Shown here: positions 36,318 to 45,208 of the stretch, piece after piece
Layout of the letters: the number at the start of each line of letters is the position of its first letter
Position numbering within the stretch: the first letter of the stretch is position 1
Origin: Pseudomonas congelans
GTDB lineage: Bacteria > Pseudomonadota > Gammaproteobacteria > Pseudomonadales > Pseudomonadaceae
Length of the DNA stretch: 64,000 bases
Reading direction: 5' to 3'
Assembly (NCBI RefSeq): GCF_900103225.1
Contig: NZ_FNJH01000004.1
Coordinates: forward strand, 343,644 to 407,643
Translations under genes and position numbers: made by a program
The notes under the pieces: generated by a model
Databases searched by the model: none
Told to the model about the DNA's origin: nothing
The model's input: only the letters and a program-made list of their open reading frames with translations

Positions 36318-36350
36318 GAGGAAAAATAACTTTTTTTGTTATTTTTCCTC
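36318..36350. repeat. AT-rich perfect inverted repeat after dcyD
   Basis: Arms GAGGAAAAATAAC (36318-36330) and GTTATTTTTCCTC (36338-36350) are perfect over 13 bp, with a loop of seven T. It may be a terminator for dcyD or an operator for the cystine importer genes. The low GC content is unlike the other terminators here. Confidence 0.6.
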
Positions 36351-36504
36351 ATAAGCAGATGGCTATATAGTCGCGCCCGGCAGACCACAACGCTTAACCT
36401 CACACCTGACGTAACTGCCTGAAAAAAAGCTGAATAATCAGCACGAAGTTGCTTGAGTCGGGTCAGAAAATGGCCAGACACTTTCATACCAACAAGGGGC
36501 TCGC

Positions 36505-37302
36505 ATGAACATTTCCGCTATTCGTCGTACGTTTCTTTTCTCGGCAATGGGCTTGATGCTCAGTGCCGGTATCGCCGGGCAAGCCATGGCTGGCGAGCAA
36601 CTGCAGAAAATCAAGGACAGCGGTACGCTCAATGTCGGCCTGGAAGGCACTTACCCACCGTTCAGCTTTGTGGATGAGAGCGGCAAGCTCACCGGCTTCG
36701 AAGTCGAGTTTTCCGAAGCGCTGGCCAAGGAGCTGGGTGTGAAGGCCAAGATCCAGCCTTCGAAGTGGGACGGCATCCTGGCCGCTCTGGACTCCAAGCG
36801 TCTGGACGTGGTGATCAACCAGGTGACCATCTCCGACGAGCGCAAGAAGAAGTACGACTTCTCTGAACCCTACACCGTCTCCGGTATTCAGGCGCTGGTT
36901 CTGAAGAAGAACGAAGACGCGATCAAGACGGCCAAAGACCTGACCGGCAAGAAGGTTGGCGTGGGCCTGGGCACCAACTACGAGGAATGGCTCAAGGCGA
37001 ACGTTCCGGGCGCGATCGTCAAAACCTATGACGATGACCCGAGCAAGATCCAGGACCTGAGCGTAGGTCGTATCGATGCGATCCTCGTTGACCGCCTGGC
37101 CGCTCTGGAAATGGCTGCCAAGACGAAAAACAAACTCGTCCCTGCAGGCGACGCATTCTCCCGCCAGGAGTCGGGCATTGCCCTGCGTAAAGGCGAGCCT
37201 GAATTGCTGGCGGCCATCGACAAGGCAATCGATAAAATGCGTGCCGACGGTACGCTGAAGAAATTGTCGGAAAAGTACTTCAACGCTGATGTCACCAAAT
37301 GA
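36505..37302 (+). CDS. tcyJ: Cystine ABC transporter, substrate-binding protein
   Basis: A 265-residue periplasmic binding protein (family 3). The signal peptide ends AGQAMA before GEQLQKIKD. Typical blocks are VGLEGTYPPFSFVDESGKLTG (continuing FEVEFSEAL) and ISDERKKKYDFSEPYTVSG. It matches the FliY/TcyJ cystine binders, in agreement with dcyD upstream. First gene of tcyJLN. Ligand assignment is by family and context. Confidence 0.92.
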   Translation: MNISAIRRTFLFSAMGLMLSAGIAGQAMAGEQLQKIKDSGTLNVGLEGTYPPFSFVDESGKLTGFEVEFSEALAKELGVKAKIQPSKWDGILAALDSKRLDVVINQVTISDERKKKYDFSEPYTVSGIQALVLKKNEDAIKTAKDLTGKKVGVGLGTNYEEWLKANVPGAIVKTYDDDPSKIQDLSVGRIDAILVDRLAALEMAAKTKNKLVPAGDAFSRQESGIALRKGEPELLAAIDKAIDKMRADGTLKKLSEKYFNADVTK

Positions 37303-37967
37303 TTGAAGAGAGCCTTCAGCTCGCGCTGGACTCCGCGCCCTTCCTGCTCAAGGGCGCGTACTACACCGTCTTCCTCAGTATTGGCGGGATGTTTTTCGGT
37401 TTGCTGCTGGGCTTCGGCCTGGCATTGATGCGCCTCTCGCGCATCAAACCGGTGAACTGGATAGCACGCATCTACGTGTCGTTCTTTCGCGGCACGCCCT
37501 TGCTGGTGCAGCTGTTCGTGATCTATTACGGCCTGCCGGAGCTGGGTATCCAGCTCGAACCGCTGAGCGCTGCGCTGATCGGTTTTTCCCTGAACATGGC
37601 CGCCTATGCCTGCGAAATCCTGCGCGCGGCCATCAGTTCCGTGGAGCGCGGCCAGTGGGAGGCGGCGGCCAGCATCGGCATGACCCGCTGGCAGACCATG
37701 CGTCGGGCGATCCTCCCGCAGGCAGCGCGCACCGCATTGCCGCCACTGGGTAACAGCTTCATCTCGCTGGTCAAGGATACGGCGCTGGCGGCTACCATTC
37801 AGGTGCCGGAGCTGTTCCGCCAGGCGCAGTTGATCACCGCACGCACCTTCGAAATTTTCACCATGTACCTGGCCGCTGCACTGATCTACTGGATCCTTGC
37901 CACGGCGCTCTCGCACCTGCAAAACAAGCTGGAAGCCAGGGTCAACCGGCACGATCTGGAGACCTGA
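37299..37967 (+). CDS. tcyL: Cystine ABC transporter, permease
   Basis: A 222-residue inner-membrane permease of the polar amino acid (HisM-type) family with about five helices. The EAA loop reads EAAASIGMTRWQTMRRAILPQ, which contacts the ATPase. It overlaps tcyJ by four bases and lies three bases before tcyN. Confidence 0.93.
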   Translation: MIEESLQLALDSAPFLLKGAYYTVFLSIGGMFFGLLLGFGLALMRLSRIKPVNWIARIYVSFFRGTPLLVQLFVIYYGLPELGIQLEPLSAALIGFSLNMAAYACEILRAAISSVERGQWEAAASIGMTRWQTMRRAILPQAARTALPPLGNSFISLVKDTALAATIQVPELFRQAQLITARTFEIFTMYLAAALIYWILATALSHLQNKLEARVNRHDLET

Positions 37968-37970
37968 CAC

Positions 37971-38714
37971 ATGATAGTGGTTGAAAAACTCACCAAGGCA
38001 TTCAAGGGCAATGAGGTGCTCAAGGGCATCGATCTGCGTATCGAAGCCGGGGAAGTCGTGGCCATCATCGGGCCCAGTGGCTCGGGCAAGACCACCCTGC
38101 TGCGCTGCCTGAATCTGCTTGAAACGCCTGACAGCGGCAGGATCAGGGTCGGTGACATCGAGATCGATGGCACCCGCTCCATGAACCAGCAACAGGGGTT
38201 GATCCGCCAGTTGCGTCAGCAGGTCGGGTTCGTGTTTCAGAACTTCAATCTGTTTCCGCATCGCACCGCACTGGAAAATGTTATCGAAGGCCCGGTGGTG
38301 GTCAAGAAGGTTGCCCGGGAAGCCGCCGAGGCGCTGGGCAGAAAGCTGCTCGCCAAGGTCGGCCTGAGTGGCAAGGAAGACGCTTACCCGCGACGCCTTT
38401 CCGGCGGGCAGCAACAGCGTGTGGCGATTGCACGGGCGCTGGCGATGGAGCCACAGGTGATCCTGTTCGACGAGCCGACCTCGGCACTGGATCCGGAGCT
38501 GGTCGGCGAGGTGCTGACGACCATCCGGGCTCTGGCTGAAGAGAACCGCACCATGGTCATTGTCACTCACGAGATGAGCTTTGCCCGGGACGTTGCCAAT
38601 CGGGTGATCTTCATCGACAAGGGCGTGATCGTGGAGCAAGGCGAAGCCAAGGCGCTGTTCGCCAACCCGAAGGAAGAACGTACCAGACAGTTTCTTGAGC
38701 GCACTCGCTCCTGA
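37971..38714 (+). CDS. tcyN: Cystine ABC transporter, ATP-binding protein
   Basis: A 247-residue ATPase. Walker A GPSGSGKTT is at about 34-42, the signature is LSGGQQQR, and Walker B is VILFDEPTSALD. It completes the importer and is followed by a strong terminator. Confidence 0.95.
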   Translation: MIVVEKLTKAFKGNEVLKGIDLRIEAGEVVAIIGPSGSGKTTLLRCLNLLETPDSGRIRVGDIEIDGTRSMNQQQGLIRQLRQQVGFVFQNFNLFPHRTALENVIEGPVVVKKVAREAAEALGRKLLAKVGLSGKEDAYPRRLSGGQQQRVAIARALAMEPQVILFDEPTSALDPELVGEVLTTIRALAEENRTMVIVTHEMSFARDVANRVIFIDKGVIVEQGEAKALFANPKEERTRQFLERTRS

Positions 38715-38740
38715 TCAGGCCGTACAGCGTCAATCATGAG

Positions 38741-38769
38741 CAGCGCCCGTTCAGCGGCGCTGTTTTTTT
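38741..38769 (+). terminator. Rho-independent terminator after tcyN
   Basis: Arms CAGCGCC (38741-38747) and GGCGCTG (38756-38762) are followed by seven T. It lies 27 bp after the tcyN stop. Confidence 0.88.
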
Positions 38770-39311
38770 CTTACATTTCAGGAGAGATTAATCGTTTCAG
38801 GGTCGATTAATCGTTCCATATCCTTGCTGAATTCCCGCGTAATTCCTCGAAAAATCATCGAAATAATAAACTTGGCCTACATCTGTCGCGCTGCCTGATA
38901 GGTAGCCGAATGCCTCCGCTATGCGCCCGTCCCGTCAGACATTTCCTTCGCTGCGCTTGCCTGTCGGTTATGGCCCATTGCAATGGGCAATTTGGAGTAG
39001 GACAGTTGTTTAGTGGGGGGTCAACGGTTCCAAACATTCAGCGTAGGAAGCATCTGGTTTTCAAGTAAACAATCATTAAACGCAAACCGCATATTGACAA
39101 GTGATCGCAAAGCCCATTAGCTCACCTATATCAATCAATTAGTGAAGCGCCAAAAATTTCAAGTGCGCATTTCATACCATTTGTAATGTTTGCCATAACT
39201 TGGATATTTAAGGTACTTATCCCGTTGCCTGAACTGCACATTTTATTACGTCTACATGACAACTTATGACGATCCTTTACGTGAACTATTGATTCTCAGG
39301 AGCACACGAAC
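38770..39311. promoter_or_regulatory. AT-rich intergenic region with palindrome
   Basis: Apart from the tcyN terminator, this 542-bp stretch has no accepted gene. It holds two copies of ATTAATCGTT (near 38787 and 38805), a perfect 16-bp palindrome GCCCATTGCAATGGGC (38973-38988) and a markedly AT-rich leader from about 39040 to 39300 before the next gene. A 60-codon minus-strand frame at 38855-39037 has no recognisable product. AT-rich leaders of this kind are often bound by MvaT-like silencers; that is inference. Confidence 0.5.
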
Positions 39312-40040
39312 ATGAGTCAAACCACTTGCAAAGCCAGCCCCATGAGCTTGCCAACCCCTTCTGTGCCGCTGTCCAGCCGCCACGGCATAGGCGTGAGAAG
39401 CGCCTCTCAACTCGCCGTTCATGTCGCCCCCTACGAGCGTATGGAAGAGGGCGACCTGATCGAACTGTTTTGGGACGGCTGTTACGTCGCGTCAACAATT
39501 TTGAAGGCATCCGACGTAGGCAACACCGTTGTCTTACGTGTGCCGGAGAGCTTTCTGCAGAATGGCAAGGCAAGAACCTACTACCGGGTCATGAAGATAG
39601 GCGGCATGCCCGTGACCTCGCCCTGCCGCAAGCTGTGGGTCAAGCTGGACGCACCGGGCGGGCAACTGGTCAGCGCCAGCACTGAAGAAAACCAGGGCCT
39701 GGCGCCGCTCCATGTGGTGCCGTCGGTCATACAACACGGTCTCTCGCGCAGGCACTTGGAGGGAGGTTTGCCGATGACCATCGAACCTTATCTGAACATG
39801 GCTGTTCACGACGAAATCACCGTGCGCTGGGGCGATTTGCGCATGGACCTGCCGCCGCTTACTGCAGACGATGTGGGTGAGCCGGTCGACCTGGTCGTAC
39901 CGCCTGCGCTGATACGCGAAGGCGGCGACGAACAACAACTGGAAGTGAGTTACTGCGTGATTGACCGGGTAGGCAACAACTCGCTCTGGGCACCGCCCAG
40001 AATATTAAGAATCCAGACGAAGGTATTGAATGATCAGTGA
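39312..40040 (+). CDS. Protein of unknown function with two Ig-like repeats
   Basis: A 242-residue protein with no signal peptide. It contains two related units of about 80 residues: the first runs from YERMEEGDLIELFWDG to RKLWVKL, and the second from YLNMAVHDEITVRWGDL to PRILRIQ. Each has the pattern DxI-x-xxW-G, then DVG, then V-x-VP-x-x-(L/I), then a YxV-xxxGG/GN-strand and a terminal P-strand. Similar repeats occur in large Pseudomonas surface proteins, but this gene is short and stands alone. Start ATG at 39312 follows CAGGAGCACACGA. It is preceded by an AT-rich leader unlike its neighbours, and has its own promoter. Function unknown. Confidence 0.72.
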   Translation: MSQTTCKASPMSLPTPSVPLSSRHGIGVRSASQLAVHVAPYERMEEGDLIELFWDGCYVASTILKASDVGNTVVLRVPESFLQNGKARTYYRVMKIGGMPVTSPCRKLWVKLDAPGGQLVSASTEENQGLAPLHVVPSVIQHGLSRRHLEGGLPMTIEPYLNMAVHDEITVRWGDLRMDLPPLTADDVGEPVDLVVPPALIREGGDEQQLEVSYCVIDRVGNNSLWAPPRILRIQTKVLNDQ

Positions 40041-40417
40041 CAGAAAGTTGAACAACCCGCAGTACTCAACCCTATCGCTTAATAGCTCGTGCCCTGTGAA
40101 TAACCTGAAAGACAAAGTGTTATTCACCCAGCCTCAATGAGGCTATTAAACAGTGGTCGGGAGTGCCAGAAAGTGCAACATCATTCAAACGTGTGCACCG
40201 GTCTTATTCCTACCGGGTTGTGCAGGAGATCTGACGTCTCGCGTTGTATAGAGTGAGAACATTAACCAGCATTGGCGACCGACCATAACTGTCTATGCTT
40301 ATTCCAAAAATCACGTTTTAAAAAATTTTATACAAGCTTAGGGTATATGAACCGGACCACCGGACATCGTGATGTTTTCCAGCCGCACCTGATGCGGCCT
40401 ACTGCTACGAGGTTCCG
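40041..40417. promoter_or_regulatory. Intergenic region before the SfnB-like genes
   Basis: This 377-bp gap has an inverted repeat GTGAATAAC (40096-40104) with GTTATTCAC (40119-40127), then a short GCCTCA-A-TGAGGC hairpin (40131-40143) before ATTAAA that could end the upstream transcript. The rest is AT-rich and probably holds the promoter of the next operon. I did not find a convincing sigma-54 -24/-12 site. Confidence 0.5.
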
Positions 40418-41740
40418 ATGGTCCCTTTCACAACTACCCCTGTGGATAAAGCCAGGGTCGTATCGATTGACGGTGAGCGACGCGAGTCTGATCCGGCGAC
40501 ACTGGCGACCCACCGTGTCGAGGCCCCACAAGAGCCTGACACCGCCCCCCGCCTGCTAACGGCTGTCGTGTTGCAAAACGACACGCAAGCCATTGCGGCC
40601 GCCCACGATCTGGCAGCGGCGGCACGGCTCAACGCCGCCGGTCGCGACAGGCAACGCGCCTTGCCGTGGGCTGAAATCGAACAGTTCACCCGCAGCGGAC
40701 TGGGCAGTATTTCCATCCCGCGCGCGTACGGCGGCCCGCAAGTGTCGTTCGTCACGGTAGCCGAAGTCTTCAGGATCATTTCCGCTGCCGACCCGGCACT
40801 GGGACAAATTCCGCAGAACCAGTTCGGCATTCTGCACCTGCTGCAGAGCAGTGCCACCGAGCAGCAGAAGAAAACGTTGTTCCGCAGCGTGCTGGATGGC
40901 TGGCGCATCGGCAACGCCGGACCCGAGCGTGGCACCAAAAACACACTGGAACTCAAGGCTCGGATCACCGCCCATGGCGACCGCCTGACCATCACCGGGC
41001 AGAAGTTCTACTCCACCGGCGCGTTGTTCGCGCATTGGGTCGCTGTCAAGGCGCTGGATGATCAGGGCCGGCAGATCATGGCCTTCGTCAAACGTGGCAC
41101 ACCGGGCCTGCGCATCGTTGATGACTGGTCGGGCTTTGGCCAGCGCACCACCGCCAGCGGCACGGTACTGCTCGACAACGTGCCGGTGGACGCCGCGCTG
41201 GTGGTCGATAACTGGCGCCTGTCACTGACGCCGAACATTCAGGGCGCGGTTTCGCAACTGATCCAGGCCGCGATCGACGCAGGCATTGCACGCGGCGCCA
41301 TTGACGATGCGATTGCCTTTGTCCGCGAGAAATCCCGTCCGTGGATCGATGCCAACGTCGAGCGCGCCAGCGATGACCTTTACGTGATCGCCGACATCGG
41401 CAAACTGAAACTCGAACTGCACGCGGCAGAAGCGCTGTTGCGCAAGGCGGGCCAGGAGCTCGACGAAATCAGCGCTGCGCCTATCGATGAGCACTCGGCA
41501 GCACGCGCCTCCATCGCGGTCGCGCGGGCCAAGGTACTGACCACCGAAATCTCGCTGCTGGCCAGCGAGAAGCTGTTCGAACTGGCTGGTAGCCGCGCGA
41601 CGTTGGCCGAGTTCAATCTCGACCGCCACTGGCGCAACGCGCGCGTCCACACCCTGCATGACCCGGTGCGCTGGAAATACCACGCGGTCGGCACCTGGCA
41701 TTTGAACGGCACCCTGCCTGCTCGCCATTCCTGGATCTGA
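40418..41740 (+). CDS. SfnB family flavin-dependent oxidoreductase (first copy)
   Basis: A 440-residue acyl-CoA dehydrogenase-fold flavoprotein of the SfnB sulfur acquisition group, related to DszC-type monooxygenases. The N-terminus has an extra segment of about 50 residues before AIAAAHDLAAAARLNAAGRD. Family blocks include SAADPALGQIPQNQF, GQKFYSTGALFAHW, DDWSGFGQRTTASGTV and ARVHTLHDPVRWKYHAVG. In the family these use reduced flavin to oxidise organosulfur compounds. It is the first of three oxygenase-type genes followed by metQNI. The exact substrate is unknown. Confidence 0.88.
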   Translation: MVPFTTTPVDKARVVSIDGERRESDPATLATHRVEAPQEPDTAPRLLTAVVLQNDTQAIAAAHDLAAAARLNAAGRDRQRALPWAEIEQFTRSGLGSISIPRAYGGPQVSFVTVAEVFRIISAADPALGQIPQNQFGILHLLQSSATEQQKKTLFRSVLDGWRIGNAGPERGTKNTLELKARITAHGDRLTITGQKFYSTGALFAHWVAVKALDDQGRQIMAFVKRGTPGLRIVDDWSGFGQRTTASGTVLLDNVPVDAALVVDNWRLSLTPNIQGAVSQLIQAAIDAGIARGAIDDAIAFVREKSRPWIDANVERASDDLYVIADIGKLKLELHAAEALLRKAGQELDEISAAPIDEHSAARASIAVARAKVLTTEISLLASEKLFELAGSRATLAEFNLDRHWRNARVHTLHDPVRWKYHAVGTWHLNGTLPARHSWI

Positions 41741-41766
41741 ACCAGACCACTGGAGAACACCCCTTC

Positions 41767-42972
41767 ATGAGTTCCAATCCAAAAGCGCGCGAAAACGCAG
41801 CGCTGATCACCCATGACGCTCAGGCCCTGCAAACAGCCCGCGAGCTGGCCCTGCACTTCAAGACCGACAGCGCGCACCGCGACCGCGAGCGCCGTTTGCC
41901 GCATGCCGAACTCGACCTGTTCAGCCAGTCCGGCCTGTGGGGCATCAGTGTTCCGCAAGCCTTCGGCGGCGCGGGTGTTTCCAATGTCACGCTGGCCAAG
42001 GTGATCCAGCTGATTTCCGCAGCTGATGGCTCGCTGGGCCAGATTCCACAAAACCATTTTTACGCCCTGGAAGTGCTGCGTGTGAACGGCAGTCCGCAAC
42101 AACAGGCGCGCTTGTACGCCGAGGCACTCGCGGGCGTTCGGTTCGGCAATGCACTGGCCGAACTGGGGACCAGAACCGCACATGACCGCACCACTCGCCT
42201 GAGCCGCGACGGGGACGGCTATCGCATCAACGGCCGCAAGTTCTACGCCACCGGCGCGCTGTATGCGCAACGTATTCCCACCTCGGTCATTGACGACGAG
42301 GGTGTGCAGCAACTGGTGTTCGTGCCGCACGACAGCGAGGGGCTGAGCGTCATCGACGACTGGAGCGGTTTCGGGCAGCGCACCACGGGCAGCGGCTCGG
42401 TGGTGTTCGACAATGTGTATGTCAGCGCCAGCGATGTCGTGCCGTTCCAGAGCGCTTTCCAGCGCCCCACCACGGTCGGGCCGCTGGCGCAGATTCTCCA
42501 TGCAGCCATCGACACCGGCATTGCCCGCGCGGCCTTCGAGGACGCCTTGACGTTCGTGCAAACGCGCACCCGGCCATGGATCGATTCGGGTATCGAGAAG
42601 GCCGTGGATGACCCGTTGACGCTGCACAGCTTCGGCAAGCTGGGTATTCGCCTGCATGCCGCCGAAGCACTGCTCGAGCGCGCCGGTGAGTTTCTGGATG
42701 TCGCTCAGGCCGACAGCAATGCAGAGACCGTCGCCGCCGCCTCGATAGCCGTGGCAGAAGCGCGCGCGATCAGCACGGAGATTTCTCTGGCAGCCGGCAG
42801 CACGCTGTTCGAACTGGCGGGCAGTCAAGCAACGCTGGCTGAACATGGCCTGGATCGCCACTGGCGCAATGCGCGCGTGCACACGCTGCACGACCCGGTT
42901 CGCTGGAAGTTTCACGCCATCGGCAATTACTACCTCAACGACACCCATCCTCCCCTGCGGGGAACGATCTGA
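41767..42972 (+). CDS. SfnB family flavin-dependent oxidoreductase (second copy)
   Basis: A 401-residue paralogue of the preceding protein with the same blocks (SAADGSLGQIPQNHF, GRKFYATGALYAQ, DDWSGFGQRTTGSGSV, ARVHTLHDPVRWKFHAIG). It lacks the N-terminal extension. The two lie 26 bp apart and clearly arose by duplication. Its stop shares its last base with the first base of the next gene. Confidence 0.9.
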   Translation: MSSNPKARENAALITHDAQALQTARELALHFKTDSAHRDRERRLPHAELDLFSQSGLWGISVPQAFGGAGVSNVTLAKVIQLISAADGSLGQIPQNHFYALEVLRVNGSPQQQARLYAEALAGVRFGNALAELGTRTAHDRTTRLSRDGDGYRINGRKFYATGALYAQRIPTSVIDDEGVQQLVFVPHDSEGLSVIDDWSGFGQRTTGSGSVVFDNVYVSASDVVPFQSAFQRPTTVGPLAQILHAAIDTGIARAAFEDALTFVQTRTRPWIDSGIEKAVDDPLTLHSFGKLGIRLHAAEALLERAGEFLDVAQADSNAETVAAASIAVAEARAISTEISLAAGSTLFELAGSQATLAEHGLDRHWRNARVHTLHDPVRWKFHAIGNYYLNDTHPPLRGTI

Positions 42973-44327
42973 TGGCGCGTAAAAAGATCCTCCTCAATGC
43001 GTTCAACATGAACTGCATCGGCCACATCAACCATGGTCTGTGGACACATCCACGGGACACCTCGACGCAATTCAACAGCTTGGAATACTGGACTGAGCTG
43101 GCGAAGCTGCTGGAGCGCGGGCTGTTCGACGGCCTGTTCATCGCCGACATCGTGGGCGTGTATGACGTCTATCAGAACTCGGTGGACGTCACCCTCAAGG
43201 AGGCGATCCAGTTGCCGGTCAACGACCCGCTGCTGCTGGTCTCGGCCATGGCCGGGGTCACCAGACACCTGGGCTTCGGCCTGACCGCCAACCTGACCTA
43301 CGACGCGCCCTATCTGTTCGCCCGGCGCATGTCGACGCTGGATCACCTGAGTCGCGGGCGGGTGGGCTGGAACATCGTCACCGGCTACCTCGACAGCGCA
43401 GCACGAGCCATGGGCCTGAGCGAACAGAACGAACATGACCGCCGCTACGATCAGGCCGACGAGTACCTAGAGGTGCTGTACAAGCTCTGGGAAGGCAGTT
43501 GGGAAGATGATGCCGTGATCAACGACCGCGAGCAGCGCGTTTATGCCCAGCCGGGCAAGGTCCATAAAGTCCGGCACAAGGGCGAGTTCTATCAGGTCGA
43601 GGGGTATCACCTCTGCGAACCGTCGCCGCAACGCACGCCGGTATTGTTTCAGGCTGGCAGCTCGGAGCGCGGTCTGCAGTTTGCCGGACAGAACGCCGAG
43701 TGCGTATTCATCAGCGGGCAGAACAAGGCAGCGACCCGCGAGCAGGTCGACAAGGTGCGCGCCAGTGCCGTGCAGGCCGGGCGCAACCCGGACGACATCA
43801 AGGTGTTCATGGGCCTGAACGTGATTGTCGCGGCCACTGAAGCACTGGCTCGGGAGAAACACGCCGAATACCGCCGCCATGCCAGCGCCGAAGCCGGCGT
43901 GGCACACTTCGCAGCGTCTACGGGCATCGATTTTTCTCAGTACGAACTGGACGAACCCATTCAGTACGTGAAAAACAACGCCATTCAATCGGCGACCAGA
44001 AACCTGAAAAACAACGACTGGACGCGCCAGAAACTGCTCGACCAGCACGCCTTGGGCGGCCGCTACATCACCTTGATCGGCTCGCCCGAACAGGTCGCCG
44101 ACGCACTGGAGTCGTGGATCGAGGAAACCGGCCTGGACGGCTTCAACCTGACGCGCATCGTCACGCCTGAGAGTTACGCGGACTTCATCGACCTGGTGAT
44201 TCCCGAGCTGCAACGCCGCGGGTCATACAAGACCGCTTACGAAGACGGCACCTTGCGCAAAAAGCTGTTCCCGGAGGGTACGGATCGTTTGCCGGAGCGG
44301 CATCCGGGGGCTGCTTTCAGAGCCTGA
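42972..44327 (+). CDS. FMN-dependent monooxygenase, NtaA/SnaA/DszA family
   Basis: A 451-residue luciferase-like (LLM) flavin monooxygenase. The N-terminus FNMNCIGHINHGLW, the block WNIVTGYLDSAARAMG and the PVLFQAGSSERGLQFA stretch are typical of the DszA/NtaA group that acts on sulfones, aminocarboxylates or alkylsulfur compounds with FMNH2 from a partner reductase. No reductase is encoded nearby. It is joined to the SfnB-like genes and points to sulfur release. Confidence 0.9.
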   Translation: MARKKILLNAFNMNCIGHINHGLWTHPRDTSTQFNSLEYWTELAKLLERGLFDGLFIADIVGVYDVYQNSVDVTLKEAIQLPVNDPLLLVSAMAGVTRHLGFGLTANLTYDAPYLFARRMSTLDHLSRGRVGWNIVTGYLDSAARAMGLSEQNEHDRRYDQADEYLEVLYKLWEGSWEDDAVINDREQRVYAQPGKVHKVRHKGEFYQVEGYHLCEPSPQRTPVLFQAGSSERGLQFAGQNAECVFISGQNKAATREQVDKVRASAVQAGRNPDDIKVFMGLNVIVAATEALAREKHAEYRRHASAEAGVAHFAASTGIDFSQYELDEPIQYVKNNAIQSATRNLKNNDWTRQKLLDQHALGGRYITLIGSPEQVADALESWIEETGLDGFNLTRIVTPESYADFIDLVIPELQRRGSYKTAYEDGTLRKKLFPEGTDRLPERHPGAAFRA

Positions 44328-44353
44328 CGCTCAGGCACCGCAGAATCAAGAGC

Positions 44354-44404
44354 GGACGCAGAGCGTCCAGAACGGCATTACCACGCAGAGCGTGGGAACG
44401 AGAA
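44354..44404. repeat. Intergenic palindromic repeat, family A
   Basis: GGACGCAGAGCGTCC followed by AGAACGGCATTA and CCACGCAGAGCGTGGG, two hairpins side by side. It ends 15 bp before the metQ start. Confidence 0.85.
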
Positions 44405-44419
44405 TCAAAGGACCGCATC

Positions 44420-45208
44420 ATGAGCAAAACCCTCGCTGCACTGGCCCTCGGCCTGTTGACCCTGACCGCTTACGCCGACGATAACCCCCTGAAAGTCGGC
44501 ACCACGGCAGCCTTCGCCATACCGCTGGAAGCCGCTGTCGAAGAAGCCGGCAAGCAGGGCCTTAAGGTCGAGCTGATCGAGTTCACCGACTGGATCGCGC
44601 CCAATGTCAGCCTCGCTGCTGGCGATATCGACGTGAACTACTTTCAGCACATCCCCTTCCTGACCAATGCCAACGAAGCCGCCGGTTTCGGGCTGGTGCC
44701 TTACGCGCCAGGCATCATCAACAACGTCGGACTGTACTCGAAAAAGTACAAAAGCTTCGATGAGCTGCCGAGCGGAGCCACTGTGGCCATCGCCAATGAC
44801 CCGATCAACAGCGGACGCGGCCTGCAACTGCTGGCCAAGGCCGGGCTGATCACCCTCAAGGAAGGTGTGGGCTACAAGGCCACCGAGGAAGACATCACGG
44901 CCAACCCGAAAAAACTCAAGCTCATTCAGGTCGAAGCCGTGCAATTGGTGCGGGCCTACGACGATGCCGATCTGGTACAGGGCTACCCCGCTTACATCCG
45001 TCTGGCCAAGACCTTTCCCGCCGACTCGGCGATCCTGTTCGACGGCCTGGACCACCCGGAATACGTGATTCAGTTCGTGATCAAGCCTGATCACAAGGAT
45101 GACCCGCGCCTGGCGAAATTCGTCGATATCTACCAGCATTCGCCGGTCGTCCGCGCCTCACTGGACAAGGTCAACGGCAAGCTTTACCAGGCCGGGTGGA
45201 AAGAATGA
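44420..45208 (+). CDS. metQ: Methionine-type ABC transporter, substrate-binding protein MetQ
   Basis: A 262-residue binding protein of the NlpA/MetQ family, with VGTTAAFAIPLEAAVEEAG after the leader and the typical VNYFQHIPFL and AIANDPINSGRGLQLLAKAG blocks. Its signal peptide MSKTLAALALGLLTLTAYA has no lipobox Cys, so it is predicted to be a soluble periplasmic protein, not a lipoprotein. The stop overlaps the metN start. Because it sits behind oxygenase genes, the natural ligand may be a methionine-like or other organosulfur compound. Confidence 0.92.
   Translation: MSKTLAALALGLLTLTAYADDNPLKVGTTAAFAIPLEAAVEEAGKQGLKVELIEFTDWIAPNVSLAAGDIDVNYFQHIPFLTNANEAAGFGLVPYAPGIINNVGLYSKKYKSFDELPSGATVAIANDPINSGRGLQLLAKAGLITLKEGVGYKATEEDITANPKKLKLIQVEAVQLVRAYDDADLVQGYPAYIRLAKTFPADSAILFDGLDHPEYVIQFVIKPDHKDDPRLAKFVDIYQHSPVVRASLDKVNGKLYQAGWKE

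Noticed and set aside
38855..39037. 60-codon minus-strand frame in the AT-rich gap
   Set aside because: No recognisable product; composition and position do not favour a gene. It could still be part of an unrecognised repeat.
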